A DNA stretch of 64,000 nucleotides. Source: Mycobacterium sp. ITM-2016-00316. GTDB taxonomy: Bacteria; Actinomycetota; Actinomycetes; Mycobacteriales; Mycobacteriaceae. The notes under the pieces are model-generated. The model saw only the letters and a list, made by a program, of their open reading frames with translations, was not told the DNA's origin and did not search any database. The first letter of the stretch is position 1, and every line of letters begins with the position of its first letter. Shown one piece after another: positions 8,976-17,418 of this stretch. The DNA lies in contig NZ_CP134398.1 of assembly GCF_002968335.2 (NCBI RefSeq), positions 5,518,001 to 5,582,000 on the forward strand, read 5' to 3'. A program made the translations under genes and the position numbers.

Positions 8976-10451
8976 TCAGGTCGATTTCGGCGCAGGCCAA
9001 TGCTCTCGTGCGAGGTACTTCGCCGACTTCAATGTCCGATTCTGTTCGAGAGCAATCTTGACCCGTTTAGCCGGAATCTGTAACTGCTGCAGCAGATTTA
9101 GGAATACCACGGCAGTTGTCGTGGTAACGATAGCGTTGAGCAGCGGAACGTCGCGGGTCATTCTCTGGCCACCATGCGCCACCGCATTCCGCTCATCCTT
9201 GGCCGCTTTCGCCCACGCCTCGGGATTGGGCAGAATCTCGGCAATGATGTCGGGATACGGGATCTTCGCGAGGTCGATGAGCCGCTGCCGAAGTGTGTGC
9301 TCGTTCGCGCCGAGTTTCCGGTGCAGCCACTCGCGTTGATCCTTTGGAATGCATTCCATCAAACGTTTTCGCCGTTCATCGAATTCTTTGTCCGGTACCG
9401 GCGGAGGGAGCTTCAAGGCTGAATGTAACGACTCGGCGGCGGCAACAGCCGTGATCAACTCTGTCTGCAGATAGCCGCCCCTGACGTACTTCATACCGAA
9501 GATCATGTCGCAGGTCGTTCGAAAATCAGCGTGGATACGCAGCCATTCGGAGACAATCCCAGCGAAGTCAACCCCCTCAGACCCGAGCGTGAAGAGCGCG
9601 TCACGGTTCGCCACCCCGTCCAAGTCTCGTTCACCCTGGAGAATATGCTCTCCGAAGACGTCGATGGCCTCCCGCGCCCGTGCAGACTCTCTGTCCAACA
9701 ACGCTTTGGACGGAATCAGCGACTCGCTCAGCAGCGCGCACGGAGCGTCCATAGCGAGGGTAACCAGGTCCTGAAACGCCTTTGCGACCTCGAACCATTC
9801 ATCCATTGACTTTGGTCTCGACGCGCTGATTTTCAGATATGTGAACGCCGTCGCTGTGGTCTCCAACCGGTCTCGGCGCACATCGAACCTCGGCTGCCGA
9901 TACTGCCGCACAAGCTTGATCGTTAAGTCCCCGACCGATGCGCTGAGCGGCTGCATTGGGTTGACGTGAACCCGCCAGTTCTCCCGGCGTGGCGAATCCT
10001 CCGAGGGATCAACGAAGATTGTCATCTCATCGTGGCGATCCCATTCCGTCAGGTTTTCCAACTCGATCGAAAGGCCGCAGAACTCAGGATCATCCGCGCG
10101 ATTGAGTAGCACACCAATTAGCACCAGCGCCGCCGAGATATCTTGGTTTCGAATACTTTCCGTGGCCCATCCCGAACGGCGGCGTACGGCCCGACAGTCG
10201 ACCAAGGTAACGGGGGTGGAGCCCTCGACAGAACCATGTATTAGTGGAAAACGACCGGATCCCCTAGTCACGGAGTACCCAGTCGGTGAAATCGCGGTCC
10301 TAGTTCGATCGTCAAAGCCCGACACGAACTTAAGGGTCACGCCATACTCAGGCTCGTAGGTCAAGAATCCTTCGTGAGACTCGTCCGACTTGTCCGGAAG
10401 CCAAAAGGTGCCGCGCCAAGTCTGCATGCTCGTTAGATCGTCGCTACTCAC
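8976..10451 (-). CDS. ApeA-like HEPN-domain protein (candidate anti-phage ribonuclease)
   Basis: A 491-residue protein. The N-terminal region (about residues 12-180), beginning RGTFWLPD and continuing with GFLTYEPEYGVTLKF, resembles the ApeA N-terminal domain. The C-terminal region (about 300-460) is helical, has AAESLHSAL and ends in the HEPN ribonuclease motif R421-NAVA-H426 (Rx4H). ApeA proteins are single-gene abortive-infection systems in which the HEPN domain cuts RNA. Start: GTG at 10451 with GGGAG 6 bases upstream; alternatives are TTG 10490 and ATG 10427. It stands alone on its strand between the AraC and GNAT genes, with a large perfect inverted repeat 89-146 bp upstream. Domain assignment is from motif recognition; defence activity is inference. 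Confidence 0.7.
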   Translation of the reverse strand: MSSDDLTSMQTWRGTFWLPDKSDESHEGFLTYEPEYGVTLKFVSGFDDRTRTAISPTGYSVTRGSGRFPLIHGSVEGSTPVTLVDCRAVRRRSGWATESIRNQDISAALVLIGVLLNRADDPEFCGLSIELENLTEWDRHDEMTIFVDPSEDSPRRENWRVHVNPMQPLSASVGDLTIKLVRQYRQPRFDVRRDRLETTATAFTYLKISASRPKSMDEWFEVAKAFQDLVTLAMDAPCALLSESLIPSKALLDRESARAREAIDVFGEHILQGERDLDGVANRDALFTLGSEGVDFAGIVSEWLRIHADFRTTCDMIFGMKYVRGGYLQTELITAVAAAESLHSALKLPPPVPDKEFDERRKRLMECIPKDQREWLHRKLGANEHTLRQRLIDLAKIPYPDIIAEILPNPEAWAKAAKDERNAVAHGGQRMTRDVPLLNAIVTTTTAVVFLNLLQQLQIPAKRVKIALEQNRTLKSAKYLAREHWPAPKST

Positions 10452-10539
10452 GTCGCACTCCCGCGCTGCTTGCCAGCCTGTTGGACCCAACCATGACTAC
10501 CACCGGTCGCAACAAGCTATCGATGTATCGACGTAATTC

Positions 10540-10597
10540 CTGTCCCGCGCGCTTGCACTCACTTCACATGCACTAGGAGCACAAGCGCGCGGGACAG
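10540..10597. repeat. Perfect 16-bp inverted repeat upstream of the ApeA-like gene
   Basis: CTGTCCCGCGCGCTTG (10540-10555) is repeated exactly as its reverse complement at 10582-10597, with a 26-base loop. If transcribed it forms a very stable hairpin. It may lie in the leader of the ApeA-like gene or act as a barrier between it and the gene at 10967. No T-run or flanking target duplication is visible. Confidence 0.8.
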
Positions 10598-10966
10598 AAC
10601 CTCGCGGCAATGTGGCGCAACTACCGAGCACTCGGCTACCAGGGGTCTGATCTGCATCTACTTGGTGTGCGTACTGCCGAGCTTCACCGAAGAACGGATT
10701 GCAGTCATGCGCGATAGCCCCTTCCGTGTTTCAGTGCCGCAGCCAACGCGAACAGGGCGACAATCGATCGCCACATGCGACTGCGAAACAACATCGGCCC
10801 TCCTGACCCGCAGAGTCCCCGACCACGTACACGAAATCCACACCGCCCGCTTGATCTTTCGTATGCCAACCCTGTGGGACGGAGGGGATACCGTTTAGAT
10901 CACTGCTTTGATCGCGCTGCCGACCGCGGGATAGTCGTGAATTTCGCACGGCACTGGCACTTGCTC
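10598..10966. other. Spacer without a convincing gene
   Basis: This 369-bp stretch between the inverted repeat and the GNAT stop has short open frames on both strands, but none has a recognisable domain, ribosome site or mycobacterial codon pattern. GC is lower than in the flanking core genome, in keeping with acquired DNA. It may hold degenerate coding remnants. Confidence 0.4.
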
Positions 10967-11473
10967 TCAAAGTTCTCGAGCGAACGTCACATGCGTACTG
11001 CCCCGTCCGTCGTAGTTCGTGATGGGATCGCTGACGCTGAATCCCATGCGCTGATGAAAAGCCTGCGATCCGGTATTGGAAGCAGAGGTGATAGCCCGGA
11101 CGGTGCGACGGCGATGCCAGCGGGCGATAGCGAAGAATCGCTCGTACAGGTCAGCACCGAGCCCACGACCGCGATAGCCGGGGTCGATGCCCACGAAGTG
11201 GATGTAAGCCTCGTCCGCTTGCGACTGGGATAGGAAGCCAATGAGAAAACCGACGAGCCGGTCCTCATCGACGATGACAAAGCTGGTATCGGTGAAATGT
11301 TGAAAGAACAGACGCGGCACAAGCGCTGCACGTTGGCTCCGAGCAGCGGGTTGCGAATCTTCCCACCACTTGTCGAGCGCATCAACGACATCGAGATAGT
11401 CGTGTTCGGTCGGCGGTCGACAGGTCAGCTCGCCCACATTCCGAACCCTACGCATCAGGCTATGGTTGCGCAT
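10967..11473 (-). CDS. GNAT-family N-acetyltransferase
   Basis: A 168-residue GNAT acetyltransferase that transfers an acetyl group from acetyl-CoA to an unknown amine. The acetyl-CoA loop is RGRGLGADLYERF, preceded by the strand AYIHFVGIDPGYRG, and the C-terminal part has NTGSQAFHQRMGF, typical of motif B. Start is uncertain: ATG at 11473 or 11455; the frame runs further upstream into the promoter region of the divergent gene at 11595, and that extension looks non-coding. Confidence 0.75.
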   Translation of the reverse strand: MRNHSLMRRVRNVGELTCRPPTEHDYLDVVDALDKWWEDSQPAARSQRAALVPRLFFQHFTDTSFVIVDEDRLVGFLIGFLSQSQADEAYIHFVGIDPGYRGRGLGADLYERFFAIARWHRRRTVRAITSASNTGSQAFHQRMGFSVSDPITNYDGRGSTHVTFAREL

Positions 11474-11594
11474 CACAGGAGCTGTCGTCCCATCAAGCCA
11501 AACACGATGCGATTGCTTTCGCTTGTAGAAACGTGGCAACGCCGACCGACGGATCCCGCTGGCAGTGCGCGCGTAGTAACACCAGACTGTCCCT

Positions 11595-12218
11595 ATGCAG
11601 TCTGAGCTTTGGGCGAACGTGCACGCCGGACGCGCCGCCCTAGTCGACGACCTCACCGATCACAAGCACATAGATTGGGCCACGCCCTCACTGTGTGCGG
11701 GGTGGGATATTCGCGACGTCGTCATTCATCTAGCGGGAGCCGCGACCTTGTCACTCGCGAAGTTCGCCGGCGAGCTAGTGGTTGCCGGATTTCGCCCGAA
11801 CCGCATCGCCGAGAAGCAAATCGACGCAGGCCGCCAGCGCCCAGCGCTACACGCCGTCAACGCGCTGAGGTCCGCAATCTATGCGACAGCATCACCGCCG
11901 CAACCCACGATCACGCGGGTGATCGAGATTGTCGTTCACGGCGAGGACATTCGACGGCCACTGCAGATCGCGCACGCCTACGACACCACCCACATCGCGC
12001 ACGCGCTGAGTTACCTATCCCGCGATCATCGCTTCGGGGCAAAGACCCTGATCCATGGGCTACAGCTGTGCGCGACTGACGCTGACATCGCAGTCGGACA
12101 AGGTGATCGAGTCGAAGGTCCGGCGGTAGCACTACTCCTCGCGGCATCCGGACGCGGCGCAGCGGTCGACGAGCTCAGTGGACCCGGTTGCCAGTTGCTC
12201 GAACAACGCATGCAGTGA
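11595..12218 (+). CDS. Maleylpyruvate isomerase-family (mycothiol-dependent, DinB-like) protein
   Basis: A 207-residue protein of the mycothiol-dependent maleylpyruvate isomerase-like family (four-helix DinB fold). It opens with the typical WATPSLCAGWDIRDVVIHLAG, where the first metal-type His lies, and has VVHGEDIRRP for the second His pair. Family members use mycothiol or a metal for isomerase or transferase reactions; the substrate cannot be told. It is followed by a second gene of the same family at 12374 and is divergent from the GNAT gene. Confidence 0.8.
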   Translation: MQSELWANVHAGRAALVDDLTDHKHIDWATPSLCAGWDIRDVVIHLAGAATLSLAKFAGELVVAGFRPNRIAEKQIDAGRQRPALHAVNALRSAIYATASPPQPTITRVIEIVVHGEDIRRPLQIAHAYDTTHIAHALSYLSRDHRFGAKTLIHGLQLCATDADIAVGQGDRVEGPAVALLLAASGRGAAVDELSGPGCQLLEQRMQ

Positions 12219-12373
12219 ACTCGTCGCCTATGCGGAGACCTCGTCGCCGATCCGATCCTCGCGGGCCTGAGAACCGCCTGCGCTGCCAACAAAGTACTCG
12301 CCAACGGAGAGCCACGATCACAACGTTTTCAACTAGTAACTCTGGTTCAGCGGTGCGCCGTAATCTGGCCCGC

Positions 12374-13066
12374 GTGGAAAACGATGCGCTACTAGGTCAG
12401 CTGCAAGGCGACGTGATCGCCATCCAGGCCATCGCACTGGCCGGCGGTCCAGATCTGGACCGCCAGGTGCCGAGCTGCCCAGGGTGGACGGTCACCGAAC
12501 TTCTGAGTCACCTGTGGGTGGTGCAGACGTGGGTGCGATCGATCCTGCGCGACCGTGAGCCGCAACCGACTCCGGACGCGGGCCCGTCCCCGGTCGCCGA
12601 TTTCATTGACGGCATCCCCGACTTCCTCACCGCCATGGCCGCAATCACCGCCGACGAGGCGTGCTGGACCTTTGGCCCCAAACCGCGACAGGCGGGCTGG
12701 TGGATCCGCAGGCAGGCCCATGAACATGCGATCCACCGCGTCGACGTGGAAGCCGCCTTCGGCACCACGCCCACCTTCGACGCGGCCTTCGCAGCAGACG
12801 GTGTCGACGAAGTGGTGTCCATGTTCTACCCGCGCCAGTTGCGCATGCAGCGCACCACACCGGTCTCCGAAACGATCCGGATCCTCGCCGCAGACACCGG
12901 GGATCAGTGGACGCTCGGCGACGGCGACCCGGTCGCGTCGGTCACCGCCGACGCCCAGACGCTCTATCTCGCCATGTGGAAGCGTGGCGATCTCGCCAAC
13001 ATCACCCGAATCGACGGCGACAGTGCTGCAGTACGCCGATCGCTTGGCCTGGCGCTGACCCCGTAG
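12374..13066 (+). CDS. Maleylpyruvate isomerase N-terminal-domain protein
   Basis: A 230-residue member of the same mycothiol-dependent family as its upstream neighbour. Family hallmarks are VPSCPGWTVTELLSHLWVV near the N-terminus and IRRQAHEHAIHRVDVE for the metal-ligand His cluster, then a C-terminal domain with TLYLAMWKRGD. The GTG at 12374 is selected because upstream codons in frame are Arg/Ser-rich and unlike the family; no strong ribosome site is seen. The family recurs in tandem here, but the two proteins are only distantly alike. Confidence 0.75.
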   Translation: MENDALLGQLQGDVIAIQAIALAGGPDLDRQVPSCPGWTVTELLSHLWVVQTWVRSILRDREPQPTPDAGPSPVADFIDGIPDFLTAMAAITADEACWTFGPKPRQAGWWIRRQAHEHAIHRVDVEAAFGTTPTFDAAFAADGVDEVVSMFYPRQLRMQRTTPVSETIRILAADTGDQWTLGDGDPVASVTADAQTLYLAMWKRGDLANITRIDGDSAAVRRSLGLALTP

Positions 13067-13340
13067 ACACCGGCCCAGGCCATCTGATTGAGGACCGCCA
13101 CGAGCACGAGGCGATGAATACCCGGAAGGACTGCCAAACTGTCGACTACGCACCGTGCTACATCCGGCGGATAGCGACCCGCATGTACACAGCGAATGAA
13201 GCTCCGGATGCGAAAAGTCAATCGAGACAAAGGAATTCGCACCCGGACGACTAGCTTTGATCATGGCAAATGAAACCACCGGCCCGAAAGTTCGAACCCG
13301 TCGTCCACTGATAATGAAAAATAATTCCAATATGACGGAA

Positions 13341-13384
13341 GGAAGTGGATGGCTTTCGAACCCCTCACCAGAGACGAAACGCCT
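13341..13384. repeat. Direct repeat B, partner of 7448-7489
   Basis: A 44-bp segment matching repeat A at roughly 36 positions by hand alignment, with two 1-base gaps. It has the same T-arm-like core TTCGAACCCCTC and the same downstream GAAACGCCT. The pair brackets the six accessory genes from the ABM gene to the second isomerase-fold gene. Confidence 0.5.
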
Positions 13385-13763
13385 ACTAGATCTTTCGTGC
13401 ACCATTCTGCGGGATCGAGGTACCGCCTAATTCGCTCTCAAGCGCCCGCAGCGCCGTTGGCATCGCATCCAGTCGTTCGGCCCTTCGTGAACCAGGACAC
13501 GCCACCGCTTGACTGCTTTCCCCTCTGGAGACCAGTGCTCGACGTGGTGCGGCAATGACAGCGCATCGATGGCGGGAGCGGGCGTGGAACTACTGTTGCC
13601 GCCAACGAGGCAGCTCAGTGGTGAACCTTAGGTGGCCACTCATCGCTGATCGCTGGTGCTGGGTTCGCAGCGCATCGTTGATCAGCGTCGACCATCGACT
13701 CCTCTTCGATACCGATCTGGATGCAGTTGCGGCACCCTGCATAAGTCGTATTCAGTCGGGACT

Positions 13764-13792
13764 GTGGGCAAAACGTGGGCACACGGTGGGCA
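13764..13792. repeat. Three GTGGGCA direct repeats spaced 11 bp
   Basis: GTGGGCA occurs at 13764, 13775 and 13786, exactly one helical turn apart, 63 bp from the 3' end of tRNA-Ser(CGA). Such phased short repeats beside a tRNA 3' end resemble arm-type integrase or excisionase binding sites, although no integrase gene is present in the window. Confidence 0.55.
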
Positions 13793-13813
13793 CGACGCCA
13801 GCCAGCAAACATT

Positions 13814-13850
13814 AAAATAGCCCCCCACCTGGGCGAGCAGGTGAGGGGCT
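13814..13850 (-). terminator. Intrinsic terminator of tRNA-Ser(CGA)
   Basis: Inverted repeat AGCCCC-c-CACCTG (13819-13831) / CAGGTG-a-GGGGCT (13838-13850) with a 6-base loop. On the minus strand it lies 4 bases after the tRNA and is followed by ATTTTAAT. Confidence 0.75.
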
Positions 13851-13854
13851 ATGG

Positions 13855-13942
13855 CGGTGGCGGAGGGATTTGAACCCTCGGACGGGGGTTACCCGTCACA
13901 CGCTTTCGAGGCGTGCTCCTTAGGCCGCTCGGACACGCCACC
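13855..13942 (-). tRNA. tRNA-Ser(CGA)
   Basis: An 88-base class II tRNA on the minus strand. The acceptor pairs GGTGGCG with CGCCACC and the discriminator is G. The anticodon loop CTCGAAA gives anticodon CGA, the variable arm is long as for serine, and the T-arm contains GGTTCAAATCC. CCA is not encoded. Its 3' end faces the accessory block. Confidence 0.95.
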
Positions 13943-14051
13943 GCGTGGCAGCTTACCGGGGACAGCCGGTTGGCCATAATCGCGCCGATTTCTACGTCAC
14001 GGTCGCGATCGGCGGGCGCTGACGACCCTGGTGTAGAAAACGGCGCAGCAC

Positions 14052-14504
14052 TCAGCGTTGCCGGGCGAAGAACTCCTCCAGCGGGGCCGCACACTCCTGC
14101 GCGAGCACCCCGCCGCGCACCTGCGGCCGGTGCACGAGCCGGCGATCGCGCACCACGTCCCACAGCGAGCCGACGGCCCCGGTCTTGGGCTCCCAGGCCC
14201 CGAACACCAGCAACCCGACCCGGGCCATCACCAGCGCCCCCGCGCACATGGTGCACGGCTCGACCGTGACGGCCAGCGTGCAACCCTCCAGCCGCCATCC
14301 GTCACCGAGTCGTGCGGCGGCGGCCCGCATCGCCAGGATCTCGGCATGTGCGGTCGGGTCGCCCAGTGCCTCTCGGGCGTTGGCGGCGCGGGCAAGTTCG
14401 GTGCCGTCGGGCCCGAAGACCACCGCCCCGATCGGCACATCGTCGACGGGCGCGGCGCGGGCCACCTCGAGGGCGAGCCGGATCAGCTCCTGATCCGGTT
14501 TCAC
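14052..14504 (-). CDS. tadA: tRNA(adenine-34) deaminase TadA
   Basis: A 150-residue cytidine-deaminase-fold enzyme that converts A34 to inosine in tRNA-Arg(ACG); that tRNA is encoded at 34283. Zinc motifs are intact: HAE (TAHAEILAM, about residues 53-55, catalytic Glu) and PCTMC (about 83-87). Length matches the family. The start overlaps the stop of the upstream partner gene by 4 bp, showing translational coupling. Synteny agrees with Rv3752c. Confidence 0.93.
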   Translation of the reverse strand: MKPDQELIRLALEVARAAPVDDVPIGAVVFGPDGTELARAANAREALGDPTAHAEILAMRAAAARLGDGWRLEGCTLAVTVEPCTMCAGALVMARVGLLVFGAWEPKTGAVGSLWDVVRDRRLVHRPQVRGGVLAQECAAPLEEFFARQR

Positions 14505-15019
14505 CGACCCAGTTTGTCGAGCACCGCGGACAGTTCGTTCTCGAAGCCCATCCGCTCGGCGATCGCGGTGATCTGCTCGTCGATCTCCATATCGTCATCG
14601 GAGATAATCACACCGAGCACACCCGCGGGCAGTCCGACATCGGCGAGCAACCCGAGGTCGCCCTCCTCGAACGGGTCCGCGTCCTCGAGGTCCTCGTCGT
14701 CGATATCGGAGTCCAGTTTGTCGAGCACCTCGGCGGCGATGTCGTAGTCCAGCGCGGCGGTGGCATCCGAGAGCAGCAACCGCGTGCCCGCCGGGGCCGG
14801 CCGGACGATGACGAAGAACTCCTCGTCGACGTCGAGCAACCCGAAAACGGCGCCGGCGCTACGCAGCTCCCGCAGTTCGGTCTCGGCCGCGGTCAGGCTG
14901 TTGAGCGCACCCTTGCGCAACGGAGCGCACCGCCATTTGCCGTCCTCCCGGACGACCGCGACCCCGAATCCGCCCGGCATGTTGGCAGCCTCCTGCGCCG
15001 GCGCACGCTGTGCTCCCAT
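14501..15019 (-). CDS. tRNA adenosine deaminase-associated protein
   Basis: A 172-residue actinobacterial protein that is regularly encoded directly upstream of tadA. Recognised by GFGVAVVREDGKWRCAPL, then ELRSAGAVFGLLDVDEEFFV and an acidic stretch DSDIDDEDLEDADPFEEGD. It has no catalytic motif, and its role with TadA is presumed from constant linkage. The start at 15019 (MGAQRAP) is chosen from recalled mycobacterial homologues; 14980 is a shorter alternative. It is divergent from tyrA. Confidence 0.85.
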   Translation of the reverse strand: MGAQRAPAQEAANMPGGFGVAVVREDGKWRCAPLRKGALNSLTAAETELRELRSAGAVFGLLDVDEEFFVIVRPAPAGTRLLLSDATAALDYDIAAEVLDKLDSDIDDEDLEDADPFEEGDLGLLADVGLPAGVLGVIISDDDMEIDEQITAIAERMGFENELSAVLDKLGR

Positions 15020-15109
15020 GGGTGCTAACGCTAGTCCCCGCGCGGGACCTTTGACCACCTATTCACCGGCCGGCAACCCGGCGCCCGGACCGTGTGCCAA
15101 CCTAGAACC

Positions 15110-16069
15110 GTGACCGAGACTCCGGTGTGCGTGCTGGGACTGGGATTGATCGGCGGCTCGCTCATGCGGGCGGCGGCCGCGGTCGGCCGTGAGGTGTTCG
15201 GCTACAACCGCTCGCTGGACGGTGTCCAAGGCGCCCGGCTCGACGGATTCGACGCCACCACAGCCCTCGACGATGCGCTGGCGCGTGCCGCGGACACCGG
15301 GGCGCTGATCGTGCTGGCCGTCCCGATGCCGGCACTCGGCGTCATGCTCGAGCACGTTCGTGCGATCGCGCCGGACTGCGCGCTGACCGATGTCATCAGC
15401 GTCAAGGGTGCGGTGCTGGCGCAGGTCGAGTCTGCGGGGCTGCGGGCACGGTTCGTCGGCGGTCATCCGATGACCGGAACCGCGCACTCCGGCTGGTCCG
15501 CGGGCGACAAGGACCTGTTCGCCGGCACCCCGTGGGTGGTCGCCGTCGACGACGGGGTCGACGCCGAAGTCTGGGCGATGGTGGCGCAGCTGGCGCTGGA
15601 CTGCCGGGCGTTCGTGGTGCCGGCCCGTTCCGATGAGCACGATGCCGCGGCCGCGGCGATATCGCATCTGCCCCACCTGCTGGCCGAGACGCTGGCCGCC
15701 ACCGCGAGCGATGTCCCCCTGGCCTTCGCGCTGGCCGCCGGATCGTTCCGGGACGGCACCCGGGTCGCTGCCACCGCCCCGGACCTGGTGCGTGCCATGT
15801 GCGAGGCGAACTCCGAGCAGCTGCTCACCGGCCTGGACCGCAGCATCGAACTGCTCACCCGGGCCCGCGAGCACCTGGCCGCGCACGCCTCGGTGGCCGA
15901 TCTGGTCGAAGCCGGCCACGCGGCACGAGTCCGCTACGACAGCTTCAGCAGGCCCGACATCCTGGCGGTCACCGTCGGCGCACCGGGCTGGCGGGAGGAA
16001 CTCGCCGCCGCCGGTCGCGCCGGCGGGGTGATCAGATCCGCGTTGCCAGTCCGGGGTAGTCGAGAATGA
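15110..16069 (+). CDS. tyrA: Prephenate dehydrogenase (tyrosine biosynthesis)
   Basis: A 319-residue NAD(P)-dependent enzyme that converts prephenate to 4-hydroxyphenylpyruvate. The Rossmann motif [13 protein letters not shown] is at about residues 9-21. The catalytic region has the conserved [13 protein letters not shown], with the His that binds substrate, and [12 protein letters not shown]. The GTG at 15110 (V/MTETPVC) fits. The 3' end overlaps the convergent gene by 38 bp. Synteny with Rv3754 supports the call. Confidence 0.92.
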   Translation: MTETPVCVLGLGLIGGSLMRAAAAVGREVFGYNRSLDGVQGARLDGFDATTALDDALARAADTGALIVLAVPMPALGVMLEHVRAIAPDCALTDVISVKGAVLAQVESAGLRARFVGGHPMTGTAHSGWSAGDKDLFAGTPWVVAVDDGVDAEVWAMVAQLALDCRAFVVPARSDEHDAAAAAISHLPHLLAETLAATASDVPLAFALAAGSFRDGTRVAATAPDLVRAMCEANSEQLLTGLDRSIELLTRAREHLAAHASVADLVEAGHAARVRYDSFSRPDILAVTVGAPGWREELAAAGRAGGVIRSALPVRGSRE

Positions 16070-16655
16070 AACCGTCGTCGTCGACGGTGATGGTGGTGTC
16101 GGCGATCGGCGATTTCAGTCCGATCTCCGCCCCGCCGGCGCTGCTGTAGCTGATCGTCTCCAGCTCCACCGTCAGTTCGGGCAGGCGCACGTACACGACG
16201 GGAACCTCCAGCGACTCCGCCCGCTGGTGCAGTCCGGTGCGGCGGATGGGCAGCGCGTTGAAGAACGGGCTGAACACGACGTCGACATCCATGGCGCCTT
16301 CATAGGCGGCGCGGCTGGTCTGGTTCTGGTGGTCGCGCACCAGCCACATGCCCTCCTCGTCGCGGGCGATGGACAGCTGGCGTTCCCGTTCGGCCAGCGT
16401 CATGGTCAGCGACAACCGCTTGGTGGCACCGGTCTCGTCGGTGACCAGGTCATAGGAGGCGCTGAACGCGGGGTCCGAGGAGGTGGCGGCCGAGACGATG
16501 CGGCCGTACGCCTTGATGCGGTTGCCGGACAGCTGCACACGCACCGACTCCATCCGCGGCACATCGTGCGCACGCCAAGTCAGGATCGCCGGCCAGGTGC
16601 CTGCAGTTTCATCCGTGGCGCCCGTGCCTGATTGTGGGGCTGGTTCAGTCACCCT
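16032..16655 (-). CDS. Putative glycolipid-binding domain protein (DUF1089)
   Basis: A 207-residue, beta-rich soluble protein of the glycolipid-binding (DUF1089) family, corresponding to Rv3755c in synteny. Typical features are [30 protein letters not shown] and a final FILDYPGLA motif. The ATG at 16655 (MRVTEPAP) is preferred to the upstream codons in frame. Its start overlaps the end of proZ by 11 bp, so it may be translated from the same message as the transporter. Function unproven. Confidence 0.78.
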   Translation of the reverse strand, partial: RVTEPAPQSGTGATDETAGTWPAILTWRAHDVPRMESVRVQLSGNRIKAYGRIVSAATSSDPAFSASYDLVTDETGATKRLSLTMTLAERERQLSIARDEEGMWLVRDHQNQTSRAAYEGAMDVDVVFSPFFNALPIRRTGLHQRAESLEVPVVYVRLPELTVELETISYSSAGGAEIGLKSPIADTTITVDDDGFILDYPGLATRI

Positions 16656-17418
16656 CATACCGTATGCGAACGTCCCCACGCTTCGTACCCGCGTTGGATG
16701 ATTCGAGTGCTACTTCGTCATCCAGGAGTGGCTGGGGTAACCCGGCGGCCCGTTTTCCGAATCGGTCACTACCCGGCTGGGACAGCCACACCGCCAGCGC
16801 CAGCACCCCGTCGAGGATAAGTGCGAGCAACGTCACCAAAAGCGCGCCGACCAGTGCGAGATAGAACTCACGAACCTTGATGCCGTCGATCAGGTAGCGA
16901 CCCAGCCCACCGAGGCTGGCGTAGGCCGCGACGGTGGCGGTGGCGACGATCTGCAGGGTCGCGGTGCGCAGACCGCCGAGGATCAGGGGCAGCGCGTTGG
17001 GCACCTCGACGCGCAGCAGCACCTGCCGTTCCGTCATACCCATGGCCCTGGCCGCGTCAACGACGGCGCGGTCCACGTTGGCGATGCCCGAGTAGGTGCC
17101 GGCCAGCAGCGGCGGGATCCCCAGCAGCATGAGCGCCACCGTCGGCGGGATGAGGCCCAGCCCCCACAACAGCACACCGAGCAGCAGCACACCCAGCGTC
17201 GGCAGCGCCCGCAGCGCGTTGACACCGGTGACCACCAGGAAGGTGCCGCGGCCGGTGTGCCCGATGATCAGCCCGATCGGGATGGCGACCAGCACGGAGA
17301 ACACCACCGCGATCGCGGTGTATTGCAGGTGTTCGACGATGCGGATACCGATGCCCGCGGGGCCCGACCAGTTCGCCGAGGTGAAGATGTAGGACAGCGC
17401 CTCCTGCAGGAAGTTCAT
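16645..17418 (-). CDS. proZ: Osmoprotectant ABC transporter permease ProZ
   Basis: A 257-residue inner-membrane permease with about six membrane spans, and the cytoplasmic EAA loop near DAARAMGMTERQVLLRVEVP with the conserved AALG-like pattern. Together with ProW it forms the channel of a glycine-betaine/choline-type importer. The ATG at 17418 overlaps the proW stop by 4 bp. Fourth in the proX-proV-proW-proZ operon. Confidence 0.88.
   Translation of the reverse strand: MNFLQEALSYIFTSANWSGPAGIGIRIVEHLQYTAIAVVFSVLVAIPIGLIIGHTGRGTFLVVTGVNALRALPTLGVLLLGVLLWGLGLIPPTVALMLLGIPPLLAGTYSGIANVDRAVVDAARAMGMTERQVLLRVEVPNALPLILGGLRTATLQIVATATVAAYASLGGLGRYLIDGIKVREFYLALVGALLVTLLALILDGVLALAVWLSQPGSDRFGKRAAGLPQPLLDDEVALESSNAGTKRGDVRIRYEGD

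Larger units (their letters stand above)
13067..13854. other. Gene-poor right end of the accessory block
   Basis: This 788-bp stretch has no convincing gene. It holds direct repeat B (13341-13384), three phased GTGGGCA sites (13764-13792) and the tRNA terminator (13814-13850). Short open frames of 69 and 86 codons (13349-13558, 13555-13815) lack domains and ribosome sites. Position and content fit the attachment-site end of an integrated element. Confidence 0.5.

Noticed and set aside
13349..13815. Two short plus-strand frames (69 and 86 codons) before tRNA-Ser(CGA)
   Set aside because: No ribosome sites, no domains, and they run through direct repeat B and the phased GTGGGCA array.
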